A stretch of 64,000 nucleotides of DNA. It comes from Papaver somniferum. Lineage: Eukaryota > Streptophyta > Magnoliopsida > Ranunculales > Papaveraceae. Location: positions 82,315,089 to 82,379,088 of the forward strand of contig NC_039365.1 in the NCBI RefSeq assembly GCF_003573695.1, written 5' to 3'. Made by a program: the position numbers and the translations under genes. The notes beneath the pieces were generated by a model that saw only the letters and a program-made list of their open reading frames with translations, was not told where the DNA came from and did no database searches. This document shows positions 22,871-35,360 of this stretch, one piece after another (positions within the stretch are counted from its first letter, which is position 1; each line of letters opens with the position of its first letter).

Positions 22871-23898
22871 TCCTTAATCGATTTTAAATCCCATGAGAGT
22901 TAAAGTAACTTACAAATCTAAGCAGAAGCAGAAGAAGAATTACCTAGGAGATGCTGAAGAAGAAAAAGAACAAGTAACGAATCGATGATGGTGGTGATTC
23001 TGGTGAAGTAGTGAGCCACTACTGCAGTCTTCAGAGAAAAAAAAAAGAAACTAAAATGAAAGTCGATAGGAATTAGAGATATGTTATACCTAGGAGGCAT
23101 AGGGACGGCCAGGATGTAAGATTCCTAAAAAAATCTAAGGCTATGATTAACCGGGATATATGGGCCGGGACAGGCCGGGACTCACCCCTGAAGCAGTACC
23201 AGTACCGGCCTACTCCGTTCTCAGTTTTAGGAACCGGTACCTGTCCCGGCCATTCCGGTTTGGTACGAGTCCGGTTTTTACGATTTCGGACCGGTACACC
23301 GGTTCCAGACCGGGTCTTGTGCATCTCTAGGTGCAATCAAAATTCAACAACCGTTAGTCAATCAAATCAAATAGAAAACTAATAATACTGCAATTATCTA
23401 GTTTCCCACCAAGGGTACTTGTAGAGCTTCTTGATTCCAAAAAAGTCTTTGAGCGAGGGGTCGTAAGATATTTCGCCTAATTAGGGTACTTTCCTCTCCG
23501 AATAGACGAAGTCCACCAGTAACAACACAACAAGGTAGTTTTGCGGGCACTTAGGATAGTTTGTTCGAGATGCAAACTTGGGTTTTTATAGACCAAGGAA
23601 ATTTGGACACCAAGGAATTTTCAAAACCAAAATATTCTTAAGATATGCAATAAATGTCAAAAATCGGTTTTCATAATTCCTATCCGTCCAACATTACCGA
23701 AATCTCACTAGAAAATCTCCAATTAGTAAATACACATTACCAATTTTTATTTTCCAGAGATATGCATTTTAATTGCTGGTAATTAAAAGCATATAAAATT
23801 AACAACCTTAATTAAAAGATTCTCAACTTATTTCGGTCCGGGATCTCCTTGAGTTATTAAGGAATATCTTTGAACAATAAAAGATAAAAGTTCTGAAC

Positions 23899-24447
23899 TG
23901 TTTATGAATGAAAACTGATTCTGCTATTTTTGGTAATTTGGGGTGTGTTGATGAAAAACGAGTTCAAACCCTAAACAAATGCACTACACGGGAGTGCTTT
24001 TAGGTTTGAGAAATCAATCTGTAAGACTCTAGCCTAAACCAAGAAATGGTCGTTCCAGATTCAATTCGGTCACAAGGTGAATGAGAAGGGTTGATCTTAG
24101 GGAGGGAAACGAAGAATGTGTTGAGATTGTAAGGATGTTGGTTGTTTATGATTTGTATCAGAATGTTGAACTGGCTTGCACAATGTAAGCTATCAGTTCT
24201 GGGCGTTTTCTGGATACTGTGACAACACTTGGTTTTTCTGGGTGTCTTGAAAATAGGTCGGAGAACCTATTTGTACAAGTCATCGAGCGCAAACCTCATC
24301 TCGTAGGAAGTGGAGGAGGTGAAGTGATGGAGTAGTGCGGTCGTGTATGATGATTGTTACACGATCACATCTTTTCCCACTTCCCTTATCACTGTTAACC
24401 GTCCACCTTTTCCTGACACGTTCTCGTAATGGCGCGTTGCACGCTAC
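23899..24447 (-). mobile_element. Gypsy LTR piece A (truncated)
   Basis: Matches 25529-26078 over its whole length with moderate divergence, more than between B and C. It ends abruptly at 24447 within the LTR, joined to a 16-bp LARD remnant. Confidence 0.8.
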
Positions 24448-24463
24448 AAAAATGTGTCTATCA

Positions 24464-25448
24464 TGACGTAATCATTCGGATGCTCGTTTCGCTGAAACAT
24501 TCTTCCCAAGTCTGAGAAAGTGATTTGCTCGGACACGAAGAAATACTTCTTGTAAAAGGCGGTGACCATCTCACACCAGTTTGATATGCTGTTTGGTGCG
24601 ATGTTGTTATACCAGGTGTATGCTCTTCCAGTAAGCGATTTGGAGAATTATTTCAGGCGGAGGACATGATTGTATTCGTGTTTTCCCAAAGATCCCAGAA
24701 AACGAGAAATGTGTTCGCAAGCGTTACCCGTACCATCTTAAAAGGAAAAATGAGGAGAGGAATATCCTCTTGGCAGGGGAACTCTCTGCACATCAGGAGG
24801 ATATGGAGGTTGGTGCTGGTGCAGGTCCACCGGGTTTTCCTTGCCTCGATTTTGGAGAATTCGTTCCAGATCTTCACGAGTGATAAAGTTGGATGGCTGG
24901 TTCCTTTCCCATGGGAGTTCAGGAGAAATACGGGCTTCTTCATCTAGGTAGGCCCGTCCTACTGAAGCACTCGCACCAGGCGTGTTGAAGGTACTCCTTG
25001 TTGGTTCCAGGGGCTGTCGTGGCTCTTGTGGCAATCGTTCTGTTAATGTCTTGAGAAAAGTGGGTACTTATTTCTGGGTCGAAGCCATGTCTGTCTGAGC
25101 CTTAGCGAGAATTTCTTGCCTCTTCATCAAATCAACAATGGTGATAGGGGGTTGACCGACCCCTCGTCCTTACGTGGGAGTAGCAGCTGCTCTGGTGATG
25201 ACTGGAGGTGTTACACTTGAAGAAATGTTGGGGTTTGCGGCTGCTCTGGCTCTGGTGATGGGAGGTGTTACCGAGAGAATATCTCCCGCTCCGCTGGTGT
25301 CGGTGGTAGAGGACGTAGTTCCACGAGATGTATTAATCGTATTGACAAGATGTATGGTAGCGTCACTAACCGGAACATCAACACCGAGATTGTTGTCAGC
25401 GCTGGTTCCATCGGAATTTGTCGCCGCTCCAGACCTAAGATCCACCAT
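24464..25448 (-). pseudogene. gag: Gypsy gag 1, broken
   Basis: Starts MVDLRSGAATNSDGTS at 25448; stops follow at 25170-25172 and near 25070. A later frame contains PYPPDVQRVPLPRGYSSPHF. After a frameshift comes the capsid core with HISRFLGSLGKHEYNHVL and a stop, then SLTGRAYTWYNNI and FQRNEHPNDYV. The frame is cut at 24464 by the LARD remnant. No pol remains. Confidence 0.8.
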
Positions 25449-25528
25449 TTTGAATTTTGAGAAAATTGAAATGAAATTGAAGTTTGATCTTGCAACCGAG
25501 AGATTAATCTCCCACTGTGGTCGCTAGT

Positions 25529-28088
25529 TGTTTATGGGTGAAAACTGATTCTGTTGTTTTTGGTAATTTGAGGTGTATTGATGAGAAACGAGTTCAAACC
25601 CTAAAAAAATGCACTGCATGGGAGTGCTTTTAGGTTCGAGAAATCAATCTGTAAGACTCTGTCCTAAACCAAGAAATGGTCGTTCCAGATTCAATTCGGT
25701 CACAAGGTGAAGGAGAGGGGTTGATCTTAGGGAGGGAAGCGAAGAAGGTGTTTAGATTGTAAGGATGTTGGTTGTTTATGACTTGTATCAGAATGTTGAA
25801 CTGGCTTGCACAATATAAGCTATCAATTCTGGGCATTTTCTGGTTACTGTGACAACACTTGGTTTATCTGTGTGTCTTGAAAATAGGTCGGTGAACCTAT
25901 TTATACAAGTTATCGAGCGCAACCCTCATCTCGTAGGAAGTGTAGGAGGTGAAGTGATGGAGTAGTGGGGTCGTGTATGATGATTATCACATGATCACGT
26001 CTTTTCCCACTTCCCTTATCACTGTTAACCGTCCACCTTTTCCTGACACGTTCTCGTAATGGCGCGTTGCACGCTACGAGCTGTAAACAACCATACCAAT
26101 ACCCCAGTAAGTATCCCCCATCTTGTGACATGCTTGATGTCTCGAACGAGCGGATCGTGGGACCCACCGCAGGGAATAGCATACGGCGCTATTAAGTTAA
26201 ACAACTAAATTATTTAAGGAATTGATATTTATGAAATATCGTGTATGCTCGATGCATGTAATGCATCGTTTTCAAGCAAGCATCTCAAAACAATCGATAT
26301 GCGTAAAACATCGTTGTTTTAAAGCTTGACTGAATAAGTCGCGGATTAAGCGTCTTAAAACAACATCATGTCCAACCATCTCCGAGTGATCGTTTGGGGG
26401 CCGTATGGGCGAGCCATCCCCTGGTCGATTACTCCCTGTGGTAGAGTGGTGGACGATGATCATCGAGGTGCTTCATTGGTTGCCTAGTTCTTAACCTAGG
26501 TTGTCCGACCAAGCTGGAAAAGTTGGACGGAGGAGATGGTTTACGGCATATATTTGCGACCATTGATGGAATTTTAAGGTTTTTAAGAGGTGCGCAAGCA
26601 TCCCTCTTTGGCTTGACCGAATCCACACATGGGCGCCGATTTTGGATGAATCGTTTGGGCATGCATGAAGATGGATCTCCATCTTTCATGCCTCCCCTTC
26701 TTGATCCCATGAATATTCGATCTTGGCCACTCAATTTGACCGGCAAAGATGAGTGGTCGTGATTGATTTGCGACATAAACGTGTTGCCGCAAAATACTGA
26801 AAGTCCGCGTGGCATGCCACTTTGGGGGGCGCGTTTCGAGGTGTCAGGTCCTAGTCTGCCTAGGCCGGCCACATGCAAAGGTGGGCTCACAATGATCAAG
26901 TTGACACTCTTAGGACCTCTTAAGTCTATATCTACACCCTCCGTCCAGGATGGCAAAGATGGATGGTCGTGATCGAACTACGACATATATGCATCGCCGC
27001 TAACCCTAATTAGGGTTTTGAAACAGTCATTTACACGTGACTTTGACCAAACGGTTTGGCGAGCTATGCTTCTCCTTTGGAGAAACCGATCATGTGGGGT
27101 CCACATCGGGCTGACGGTGAACATATGTGCACCTTCCTGATGATCCTAGGCGCGATCTAAGCCATCCAAAAATATGCTGGCTAAGTTGGATGGTCGTGAT
27201 CGATTTAAGAAACTAGTGGACTTCCGCGACCCTTGAAAGCATCATGCTTGCCATGTTTTGAGCAAACGTTCATTGCTCCATGACCATGCCGTGAGCAAAT
27301 CGATTGAGTAAGGGTAGAGTGGGCCTGCCAACGTGTGTATTAGCGCTTCGCCAATCATTCATGGGGTGATCTAATCCGTCCAACCAGGCTGGCAAAGTTG
27401 GACGGGTATGATAGCTTTTAAGACCGTTTTCTATGGTCTTGGCTCGTTCGAGCTTGGTTTTACACATCGCAGTCGCTCACGTTTGGATCAAGGTTTGAAG
27501 TTCTCGTGAATGAGCAACATGGGGATCGATCAACTAGAGGACTGGTGTGCCCACCGGTGGTTGCTATGGTGATCGCCCAATCCTGCTAGGAGTAAGCTAT
27601 GTTTGTTAAATCATGCAGCCAAATTGCGTAATCGTGATTGGTTCTGAGACTGACATTAACAGTCCAAATTTTCTTTAAGAATAAATGTGTGTTCGATCAT
27701 GCTATCTTTAGCTAAAGTGTGTGAACGCATTGATCTCTTTGTCGCATGAGTATTTTATGCAGATCTCAATACTGGCACTTCGGGAGATTCATGCTACTCT
27801 GATGAGAGTGAACACTTCATCGTCATGTCATGTCAGTAATAAGAGTTCGTCTGGGAACATAGCACGGGAAAATACTGGGCAAATCAGGCGTTAATTAATC
27901 ATACTGACATAAGATAGAATTCACAGAGTATTTGGGATTGCTACTACGTGCACCATTCTGAATGAATTTTCATATATATGCTGAGTTGTTCAATACATAT
28001 GTAAGTAAAGAGGTTTTAGCACTCGTCACTTTCAAATGGCCTTTACTCCTTTGCAGGATCACGACGCTAAAAATAGGGCTTTACGATT
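25529..28088 (-). mobile_element. Gypsy LTR B
   Basis: About 2560 bp, nearly identical to LTR C. A TATAAATA box is at 25898-25905 (minus). It contains degenerate subrepeats of the type TTGGATGGTCGTGATCGA at 26520, 26750, 26960 and 27190. It is followed at its inner end by a PBS-like TAGCGACCACAGTGGGAG (25511-25528). All ORFs inside it are chance. Confidence 0.8.
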
Positions 28089-28640
28089 GATAAGCACGTA
28101 TGTGCTACATTTTGTACCCATATTTATATTATCTAGGACTCGATATTGTTGCTAATAATACTATTTTAAAGCTTTTGTAGAAAGTAGAAGTAAATCCAAT
28201 CATTCAAAAATAAATGGCGAAATGTGAAACTAAAACAGTGCTTTCCACAAAAAAACCAGCAAGGTTACTCGAGACACCAAAACGAGACAAAGAAGGGATG
28301 ATACACAAGTGGGACGGTCTAATTGAAAACAAGAAGGTCAAGCACGTACACATGCTTTCCCCTGAATCATGGTTTTGTGGGGATGAGAAGAACAGTCGTT
28401 GAATTTCAGCAAATTACAAGCAGAAAACATTATAGTGTGTTACTATGCCATGTGTCGTCGCATATTTACACATCCAGTTTTGGAAAGTTGAAAAGGCATT
28501 AGCTATTAAGGAAAGCCTGTTAGGTAGTGGAATATTGGAACAAATAAATGGGTCTACGTGAATATCTTATTGGAGGGAGAAAAATGAATTAAAAATATTT
28601 TGCTTTCTCACCGGTGGGATTTTTTTTAAGCCTAACGAAA
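28089..28640. other. Unassigned stretch between LTR B and LARD3
   Basis: No match to other parts of the window. Its place suggests the 3' end of the gypsy internal region or filler at a deletion. A 62-codon ORF at 28214-28402 (Lys-rich) is not recognised and no homologue is implied. Confidence 0.35.
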
Positions 28641-28666
28641 ATGTCACTCCCTCACACTTAAACATT

Positions 28667-28806
28667 ACATTGTCCTCAATGTAATTGAGTCATCCAACAT
28701 ATAAATTAAGATGGGAAATTCAAGCAAACAAATAAAAGATAGAGGAAAGAAAACAAATCTGATGGGTTGACTCCCATGAAGCAAAATCGTATGGGTTGAC
28801 TCCCAT
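28667..28806 (-). other. LARD3 conserved hairpins
   Basis: ATGGGAGTCAACCCAT occurs twice (28791-28806, 28762-28777), then ACATTGAGGACAATGT (28667-28682), read on the minus strand. The same pair of hairpins is present in LARD1 and LARD2. Confidence 0.7.
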
Positions 28807-29611
28807 AAAGCATAATCTTTGTGTATCTACTCTCTCGAACAAGGTGATGATACACCAAATTAAGATGCAAAGCATATATATACAGTCTGAAAAGTTGGGG
28901 ATCAATCCAACAAATCAGGTTAGTTGAAAAGATGACCCTGCAACAATAATATTGATTAGTACCCAGAGCGCGAAAACTGAATTCAGTCTTATTCGGAAAA
29001 CAATTTGAACCTTCCTCATCGTATGTGGTTATCTGAAGTAAATCTGAATCACGGATAATGAGTAAAGATTGTTTAGAGAATTCAACAATCGTTGTACACT
29101 CTAAATCTGGTTCTAAATCCGAAGAAATAGCTTCCTTTGCTGGGTTTCCTATATTATTTATTGGAGACTGCAATGCATTGACAATGTCAATAACCATGGG
29201 CTCTTCGGAGTCTGCAAAATGATCTAAACAAACTGAGATTGGTTCAAAATCAGCAATACTAGTATCAACCTCATTATGAATGTCTATTGTCTCTAAGTCG
29301 TTAGACTCAACAATAGTATCCTATGTATAAACAGGTTCCTCTAAATCATCATCTGCATATAACTCTTGGCATGCCAGAATTCTCAACCTTTGCTCTAAAC
29401 TGAGCGGTGTATGCTTGTAATACTTCTCATATATCGTTAAAGGCGATTCTTCACTTACTACATGTGGAGCAAAAAATCCATACCGTTGCCTATGCATATA
29501 TTCACCAAGCGTCATCTCAGATGAGGTTTCCTGATAATTTGAATTTCTACGCTTATATTCCGCCAATGTCATATTAGGTGACGTCTCTTGAGAAAGAGTC
29601 ATCATCCTCAA
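28706..29611 (-). pseudogene. LARD3 internal ORF, one stop
   Basis: 301 codons in one frame with a single TAG at 29321-29323. Starts MRMMTLSQETSPNMTL; two near-repeats of QETSxxMTLxEY are visible at the N-terminus. The C-terminal part has DPQLFRLYIYAL, shared with LARD1 and LARD2. A TTTCAG/GTACC acceptor-like site lies just upstream at 29615-29625. No known domain. Confidence 0.6.
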
Positions 29612-29784
29612 AAAGGTACCTGAAACAAAATTCTAAAAAAGAAAACAAGTCAAAAGGAAAAAGGAATCCTAAAATAAAAATACCGTACAAAAATAAAAAA
29701 ATAAAAAAAAACCTAACTATTTACAAAATCAAAAATACTAATCACAATATTCCTCAGCCGGCCTCCGGCATCGGCGCCAAAAAT

Positions 29785-31252
29785 TGATAGGAATTCAAGT
29801 TGTTGTAGTAGTAATAGGTTCGTTGAGACTTGTGAAAGCAAAAGATTTTAGATTTAATGAAATTTAAAAACAAACAAAACTTAATTCAAGATTATTAGGA
29901 ATAACCAAGACACTGATTCCACTATCACACATGAATAAATTATGGCAAATGATCCAAAACTCTAATTATCTTTTAAGTCCCTTATTTCTTAATTCACAAA
30001 TAATCAGGCAAATTCTCAAATATCAATTGTATTCCCTAAGCATAGATTATCAATTGACTAAACAAAGTATAACCTATCAGATTGAATCACAACTAATTAA
30101 GAAAATTATGCAAACAATTTAAAACTCTGCAAAAGCAGTGATTGAGTGAATTATAAATTATAAATTAGAGAAAATAAAATAGTTACCAATTATTCATACG
30201 TAAATAGCTTCCTCATTGCCTTGGTTGTGGGAGGTTTAGCTCATTATCATGTTGGAAACACGCTCAAAAGTTGATTTCATTGCTCAAATGGTGTTTACAA
30301 ATGATGAAAAGGGAGAAATAATTCAAAACCGGGTTTGTAACGCTTATAATTGTTGCAAACCAAAGAACGATACAACAATACTGTCGCTGATTCTGTAGCT
30401 CTCGACCCACACCTGTGTGTCATTTCCACTGTCGAAAAACGACTGTCTTGGATGGTCTGTTCTTCAGATGAGCAGCAGCAGAAGCAGGTTTCTCTGGTGA
30501 TCGTATTTCGCCTCTGTGATGTTCCAAATCCTTCCCAAACTCTCCGTCCCCCTTCTATGATATCCCAGCACCTATTTATAACCTAGCAACAGCAAAATAT
30601 CATGTAATAACTTCATATAATTCTCCATTATTCTTCACGGCCAGTTTAGGAAATAACTCAGATTTTTGATCTCTACACGCATTCTGAAGCTTCCAAATTC
30701 AAATATTTAACTCCTTCACACTCCAAATAGTTGTTAGGGTCTTCCAAACACGTGCAAATTCCTCTGCTTCCCGTGATAACCTCTTCTGAGAATTGAACTC
30801 CCCTGTTTTCTTCTCGCGAGTTATCTAGCCAAATTTAGTCGATCAAATCACTCATGATAGTTTTTTTGGGACATATCACAACTACCCAACAAATTTCAGC
30901 CCTTTAATCTACCTAGAACTCCTTCAAACTTTGATGGAAAAATTACACAGTTCTGTTCTTCATTTTCCCGCCAAAATCAAATTCAAAATAAGAAGATGGG
31001 TGCTAAGGATGAATTTGGGTGTTGAGGATGAATTTGAGCTGCGCATAACCTTGGGTGCCCCTTAGCCAAATCTGGGGTCCGTATAACAAATGTCCTCCAG
31101 GGGTCCAAATAGCACTTTTTGAGCATTTTTTCCACACAAGTGTATTTCTCCAAAAACACCTACACAAACATAAAAACACCATAATAAGTACAAAATCAAG
31201 CACTAGCAATAGAGACACTGAGGACAATTCAGACATAAAAATGTGTCTATCA
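29785..31252 (-). mobile_element. LARD3 5' LTR, 1468 bp
   Basis: Starts TGATAGACACATTTTTATGT on the minus strand and ends CCTATCA next to the PBS. TATAAATA at 30573-30580. Its length agrees with the LARD1 LTRs (1463-1465 bp) and its interior aligns with the solo LTR at 14749. Confidence 0.8.
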
Positions 31253-32237
31253 TGACGTAATCATTCGGATGCTCGTTTCGCTGAAACATTCTTCCCAAGT
31301 CTGAGAAAGTGATTTGCTCGGACACGAAGAAATACTTCTTGTAAAAGGCGGTGACCATCTCACACCAGTTTGATATGCTGTTTGGTGCGATGTTGTTATA
31401 CCAGGTGTATGCTCTTCCAGTAAGCGATTTGGAGAATTATTTCAGGCGGAGGACATGATTGTATTCGTGTTTTCCCAAAGATCCCAGAAAACGAGAAATG
31501 TGTTCGCAAGCGTTACCCGTACCATCTTAAAAGGAAAAATGAGGAGAGGAATATCCTCTTGGCAGGGGAACTCTCTGCACATCAGGAGGATATGGAGGTT
31601 GGTGCTGGTGCAGGTCCACCGGGTTTTCCTTGCCTCGATTTTGGATAATTCGTTCCAGATCTTCACGAGTGATAAAGTTGGATGGCTGGTTCCTTTCCCA
31701 TGGGAGTTCAGGAGAAATACGAGCTTCTTCATCTAGGTAGGCCCGTCCTACTGAAGCACTCGCACCAGGCGTGTTGAAGGTACTCCTTGTTGGTTCCAGG
31801 GGCTGTCGTGGCTCTTGTGGCAATCGTTTTGTTAATGTCTTGAGGAAAGTGGGTACTTATTTCTGGGTCGAAGCCATGTCTGTCTGAGCCTTAGCAAGAA
31901 TTTCTTTCCTCTTCATCAAATCAACAATGGTGATAGGGGGTTGACCGACCCCTCGTCCTTACGTGGGAGTAGCAGCTGCTCTGGTGATGACTGGAGGTGT
32001 TACACTTGAAGAAATGTTGGGTTTTGCGGCTGCTCTGGCTCTGGTGATGGGAGGTGTTACCGAGAGAATATCTCCCGCTCCGCTGGTGTCGGTGGTAGAG
32101 GACGTAGTTCCACGAGATGTATTAATCGTATTGACAAGATGTATGGTAGCGTCACTAACCGGAACATCAACACCGAGATTGTTGTCAGCGCTGGTTCCAT
32201 CGGAATTTGTCTCCGCTCCAGACCTAAGATCCACCAT
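31253..32237 (-). pseudogene. gag: Gypsy gag 2, broken
   Basis: Near-identical copy of gag 1 with the same stops and frameshift, so the damage preceded duplication. Interrupted at 31253 by LARD3. PBS-like sequence at 32300-32317. Confidence 0.8.
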
Positions 32238-32317
32238 TTTGAATTTTGAGAAAATTGAAATGAAATTGAAGTTTGATCTTGCAACCGAGAGATTAATCTC
32301 CCACTGTGGTCGCTAGT

Positions 32318-34872
32318 TGTTTATGGGTGAAAACTGATTCTGTTGTTTTTGGTAATTTGAGGTGTATTGATGAGAAACGAGTTCAAACCCTAAAAAAATG
32401 CACTGCATGGGAGTGCTTTTAGGTTCGAGAAATCAATCTGTAAGACTCTGTCCTAAACCAAGAAATGGTCGTTCCAGATTCAATTCGGTCACAAGGTGAA
32501 GGAGAGGGGTTGATCTTAGGGAGGGAAGCGAAGAAGGTGTTTAGATTGTAAGGATGTTGGTTGTTTATGACTTGTATCAGAATGTTGAACTGGCTTGCAC
32601 AATATAAGCTATCAATTCTGGGCATTTTCTGGTTACTGTGACAACACTTGGTTTATCTGTGTGTCTTGAAAATAGGTCGGTGAACCTATTTATACAAGTC
32701 ATCGAGCGCAACCCTCATCTCGTAGGAAGTGTAGGAGGTGAAGTGATGGAGTAGTGGGGTCGTGTATGATGATTATCACATGATCACGTCTTTTCCCACT
32801 TCCCTTATCACTGTTAACCGTCCACCTTTTCCTGACACGTTCTCGTAATGGCGCGTTGCACGCTACGAGCTGTAAACAGCCATACCAATACCCCAGTAAG
32901 TATCCCCCATCTTGTGACATGCTTGATGTCTCGAACGAGCGGATCGTGGGACCCACCGCAGGGAATAGCATACGGCGCTATTAAGTTAAACAACTAAATT
33001 ATTTAAGGAATTGATATTTATGAAATATCGTGTATGCTCGATGCATGTAATGCATCGTTTTCAAGCAAGCATCTCAAAACAATCGATATGCATAAAACAT
33101 CGTTGTTTTAAAGCTTGACTGAATAAGTCGCGGATTAAGCGTCTTAAAACAACATCATGTCCAACCATCTCCGAGTGATCGTTTGGGGGCCGTATGGGCG
33201 AGACATCCCCTGGTCGATTACTCCCTGTGGTAGAGTGGTGGACGATGATCATCGAGGTGCTTCATTGGTTGCCTAGTTTTTAACCTAGGTTGTCCGACCA
33301 AGCTGGAAAAGTTGGACGGAGGAGATGGTTTACGGCATATATTTGCGACCATTGATGGAATTTTAAGGTTTTTAAGAGGTGCGCAAGCATCCCTCTTTGG
33401 CTTGACCGAATCCACACATGGGCGCCGATTTTGGGTGAATCGTTTGGGCATTCGTGAAGATGGATCTCCATCTTTCATGCCTCCCCTTCTTGATCCCATG
33501 AATATTCGATCTTGGCCACTCAATTTGACCGGCAAAGATGAGTGGTCGTGATTGATTTGCGACATAAACGTGTTGCCGCAAAATACCGAAAGTCCGCGTG
33601 GCATGCCACTTTGGGGCGCGTGTTTCGAGGTGTCAGGTCCTAGTCTGCCTAGGCCAGCCGGCCACATGAAAAGGTGGGCCCACAGGGAACACGTTGACAC
33701 TCTTGTGACCTCTTAAGTCTATATCTATACCCTCCGTCCAGGTTGTCAAAGATGGATGGTCGTGATCGAACTACGACAGATATGCATCGCCGCAAACCCT
33801 AATTAGGGTTTTGAAACAGTCACGTACACGTGACTTTGGCCAAACGGTTTGGCGAGCTATGCTTCTCCTTTGGAGAGACCCATCATGTGGGGTCCATATC
33901 GGGTTGATGGTGAACGTATGTGCACCTTCCTGATGGTCCTAGACGCGATCTAAGTCGTCCAAATATGCTGGCTAAGTTGGATGGTCGTGATGATTTAAGA
34001 CACTAGTGGACTTCCGCGACCCTTGAAAGCATCATGCTTGCCATGTTTTGAGCAAACGTTCATTGCTCCATGACCATGCCGTGAGCAAATCGATTGAGTA
34101 AGGGTGGACTGGGCCTGCCAACGTGTGTATTAGCGCTTCGCCAATCATTCATGGGATGATCTAATCCGTCCAACCAGGATGGCGAAGTTGGACGGGTATG
34201 ATAGCTTTTGAGACCGTTTTCTACGGTCTTGGCTCATTCGAGCTTGGTTTTACACAGCGCAGTCGCTCACGTTTGGATCAAGGTTTGAAGTGCTCGTGAA
34301 TGAGCAACATGGGGATCGATCAACTAGAGGACTGGTGGGCCCGCCGGTGGTTGCTACAGTGATCGCCCGATCCTGCTAGGAGTAAGCTATATTTGTTAAA
34401 TCATGCATCCAAATTGCATGACTGTGATTGGTTCTGAGAATGACGATTTTCTTTAAGAATAAATGTGTGTACGATCATGCTATCTTTAGCTAAAGTGTGT
34501 GAACGCATTGATCTCTTTGTGATATGATTATTTTATGCAGATCTCAATACTGGCATTTCGGGAGATTCATGCTACTATGATGAGAGTGAACACTTCATCG
34601 TCATGTCATGACAGTAATAAGAGTTCGGCTGGGAACATAGCACGGGAAAATACCGGGCAAATCAGGCATTAATTAATCATGATGGCATAAGATAGAATTC
34701 ACAAAGTATTTGGGATTGCTACTACGCGCACCATTCTGAATGAATTTCATATATATGTTGAGTTGTTCAATACATATGTAAGTAAAGAGGTTTTAGCACT
34801 CGTCACTTTCAAATGGCCTTTACTCCTTTACAGTATCACGACGCTAAATATAGGGCTTTACGATTTTGACCC
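32318..34872 (-). mobile_element. Gypsy LTR C
   Basis: Copy of LTR B with scattered substitutions and small indels (for example AGCCGGCC near 33655). Its right end borders the TGAAC target duplication in E1. ORFs on it are not genes. Confidence 0.8.
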
Positions 34873-35079
34873 TGAACTTAAAAACCACTATCAACATGAA
34901 CATGTTCAAAGTATATCGACATCTTTTTCTTTGAAGATACTTTTTCATATTTATAATCTTGGATCCGATTATACCGCACTTCCAAACAAGTTTAGTTGGT
35001 TCATCTGATTTCCAAGAACTATGTGATTGATTAAGTATCAATACACTAATCATGGGTTTACGGTTTCACCAAACACAAG

Positions 35080-35360
35080 GATCGGTTCTACCTTAATTTG
35101 GTTACTGGGACCGGTTACATAAGTTACCAGGATCATTTACATCAATTACCAGGACCGGTTACCATATTCTCATGGTATTACTTGTGATCGGTTACACTAG
35201 TCACTAGGATCGGTTACACCAATTACCAGGACCGGTTGCGCCAATTAAAAGGATCGATTACAACTCTTTTGTGATTGGTCATACCAATTACTAGGATCGG
35301 TTATACCAATTACAAATATCAATTATACCATCTAAGGTGATTACTTAGGATCGGTTACAC
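35080..35360 (-). repeat. E1 LTR subrepeats, about 12 units
   Basis: Variants of AGGATCGGTTACACYAATTACC at 20-35 bp spacing, in the upstream (U3) part of the LTR. The E2 LTR has a different expansion of the same core at 59100-59330 (AGGATCGGTTCCCCTTT). Confidence 0.7.

Larger units (their letters stand above)
21043..23329 (-). mobile_element. hAT element, 2287 bp, non-autonomous, carrying host exon
   Basis: Terminal inverted repeats TAGAGATGCACA at both ends, with subterminal CCGGTACC repeats. Flanked by an 8-bp target duplication GGTGCAAT (21035-21042 and 23330-23337), diagnostic of hAT. The E1 5' LTR has the empty site near 56525-56540 with GGTGCAAT once. The interior holds a broken BED zinc finger (21410-21682) and a ribosomal protein L6 exon, but no dimerisation domain or catalytic region, so it cannot move by itself. 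Confidence 0.9.
28641..31252 (-). mobile_element. LARD3: 5'-half of a non-autonomous LTR element
   Basis: Minus strand: LTR 29785-31252, PBS 29762-29779 (TGGCGCCGATGCCGGAGG, 15 of 18 identical to the tRNA-Asp-type PBS), leader, ORF relic, hairpins at 28791-28806, 28762-28777 and 28667-28682, and a PPT-like AAGTGTGAGGGAGTGAC near 28645. The 3' LTR is missing. It was inserted in gypsy gag: its first base abuts TGACG in gag at 31253. Confidence 0.75.
23899..34872 (-). mobile_element. Gypsy insertion: tandem LTR-internal-LTR-internal-LTR array, rearranged
   Basis: Inserted in the E1 3' LTR between TGAAC (23894-23898) and TGAAC (34873-34877), part of a shared CTGAACT. Left to right: LTR piece A (23899-24447), gag 1, LTR B (25529-28088), unassigned internal sequence, LARD3, gag 2, LTR C (32318-34872). 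All gypsy parts are on the minus strand. 24448-28088 and 31237-34866 are direct copies with few differences. The rightmost end lacks a canonical TG start. Confidence 0.75.

Noticed and set aside
25174..25527. 117-aa ORF on the plus strand, duplicated at 31963-32316
   Set aside because: Lies antisense to the gag start; its conservation follows from the recent duplication.
26429..26956. 175-aa ORF in LTR B, and its 160-aa copy in LTR C
   Set aside because: Inside LTRs, different ends in the two copies, no domain.
28214..28402. 62-aa Lys-rich ORF as a small gene
   Set aside because: Short, no homologue recognised, no flanking gene signals.
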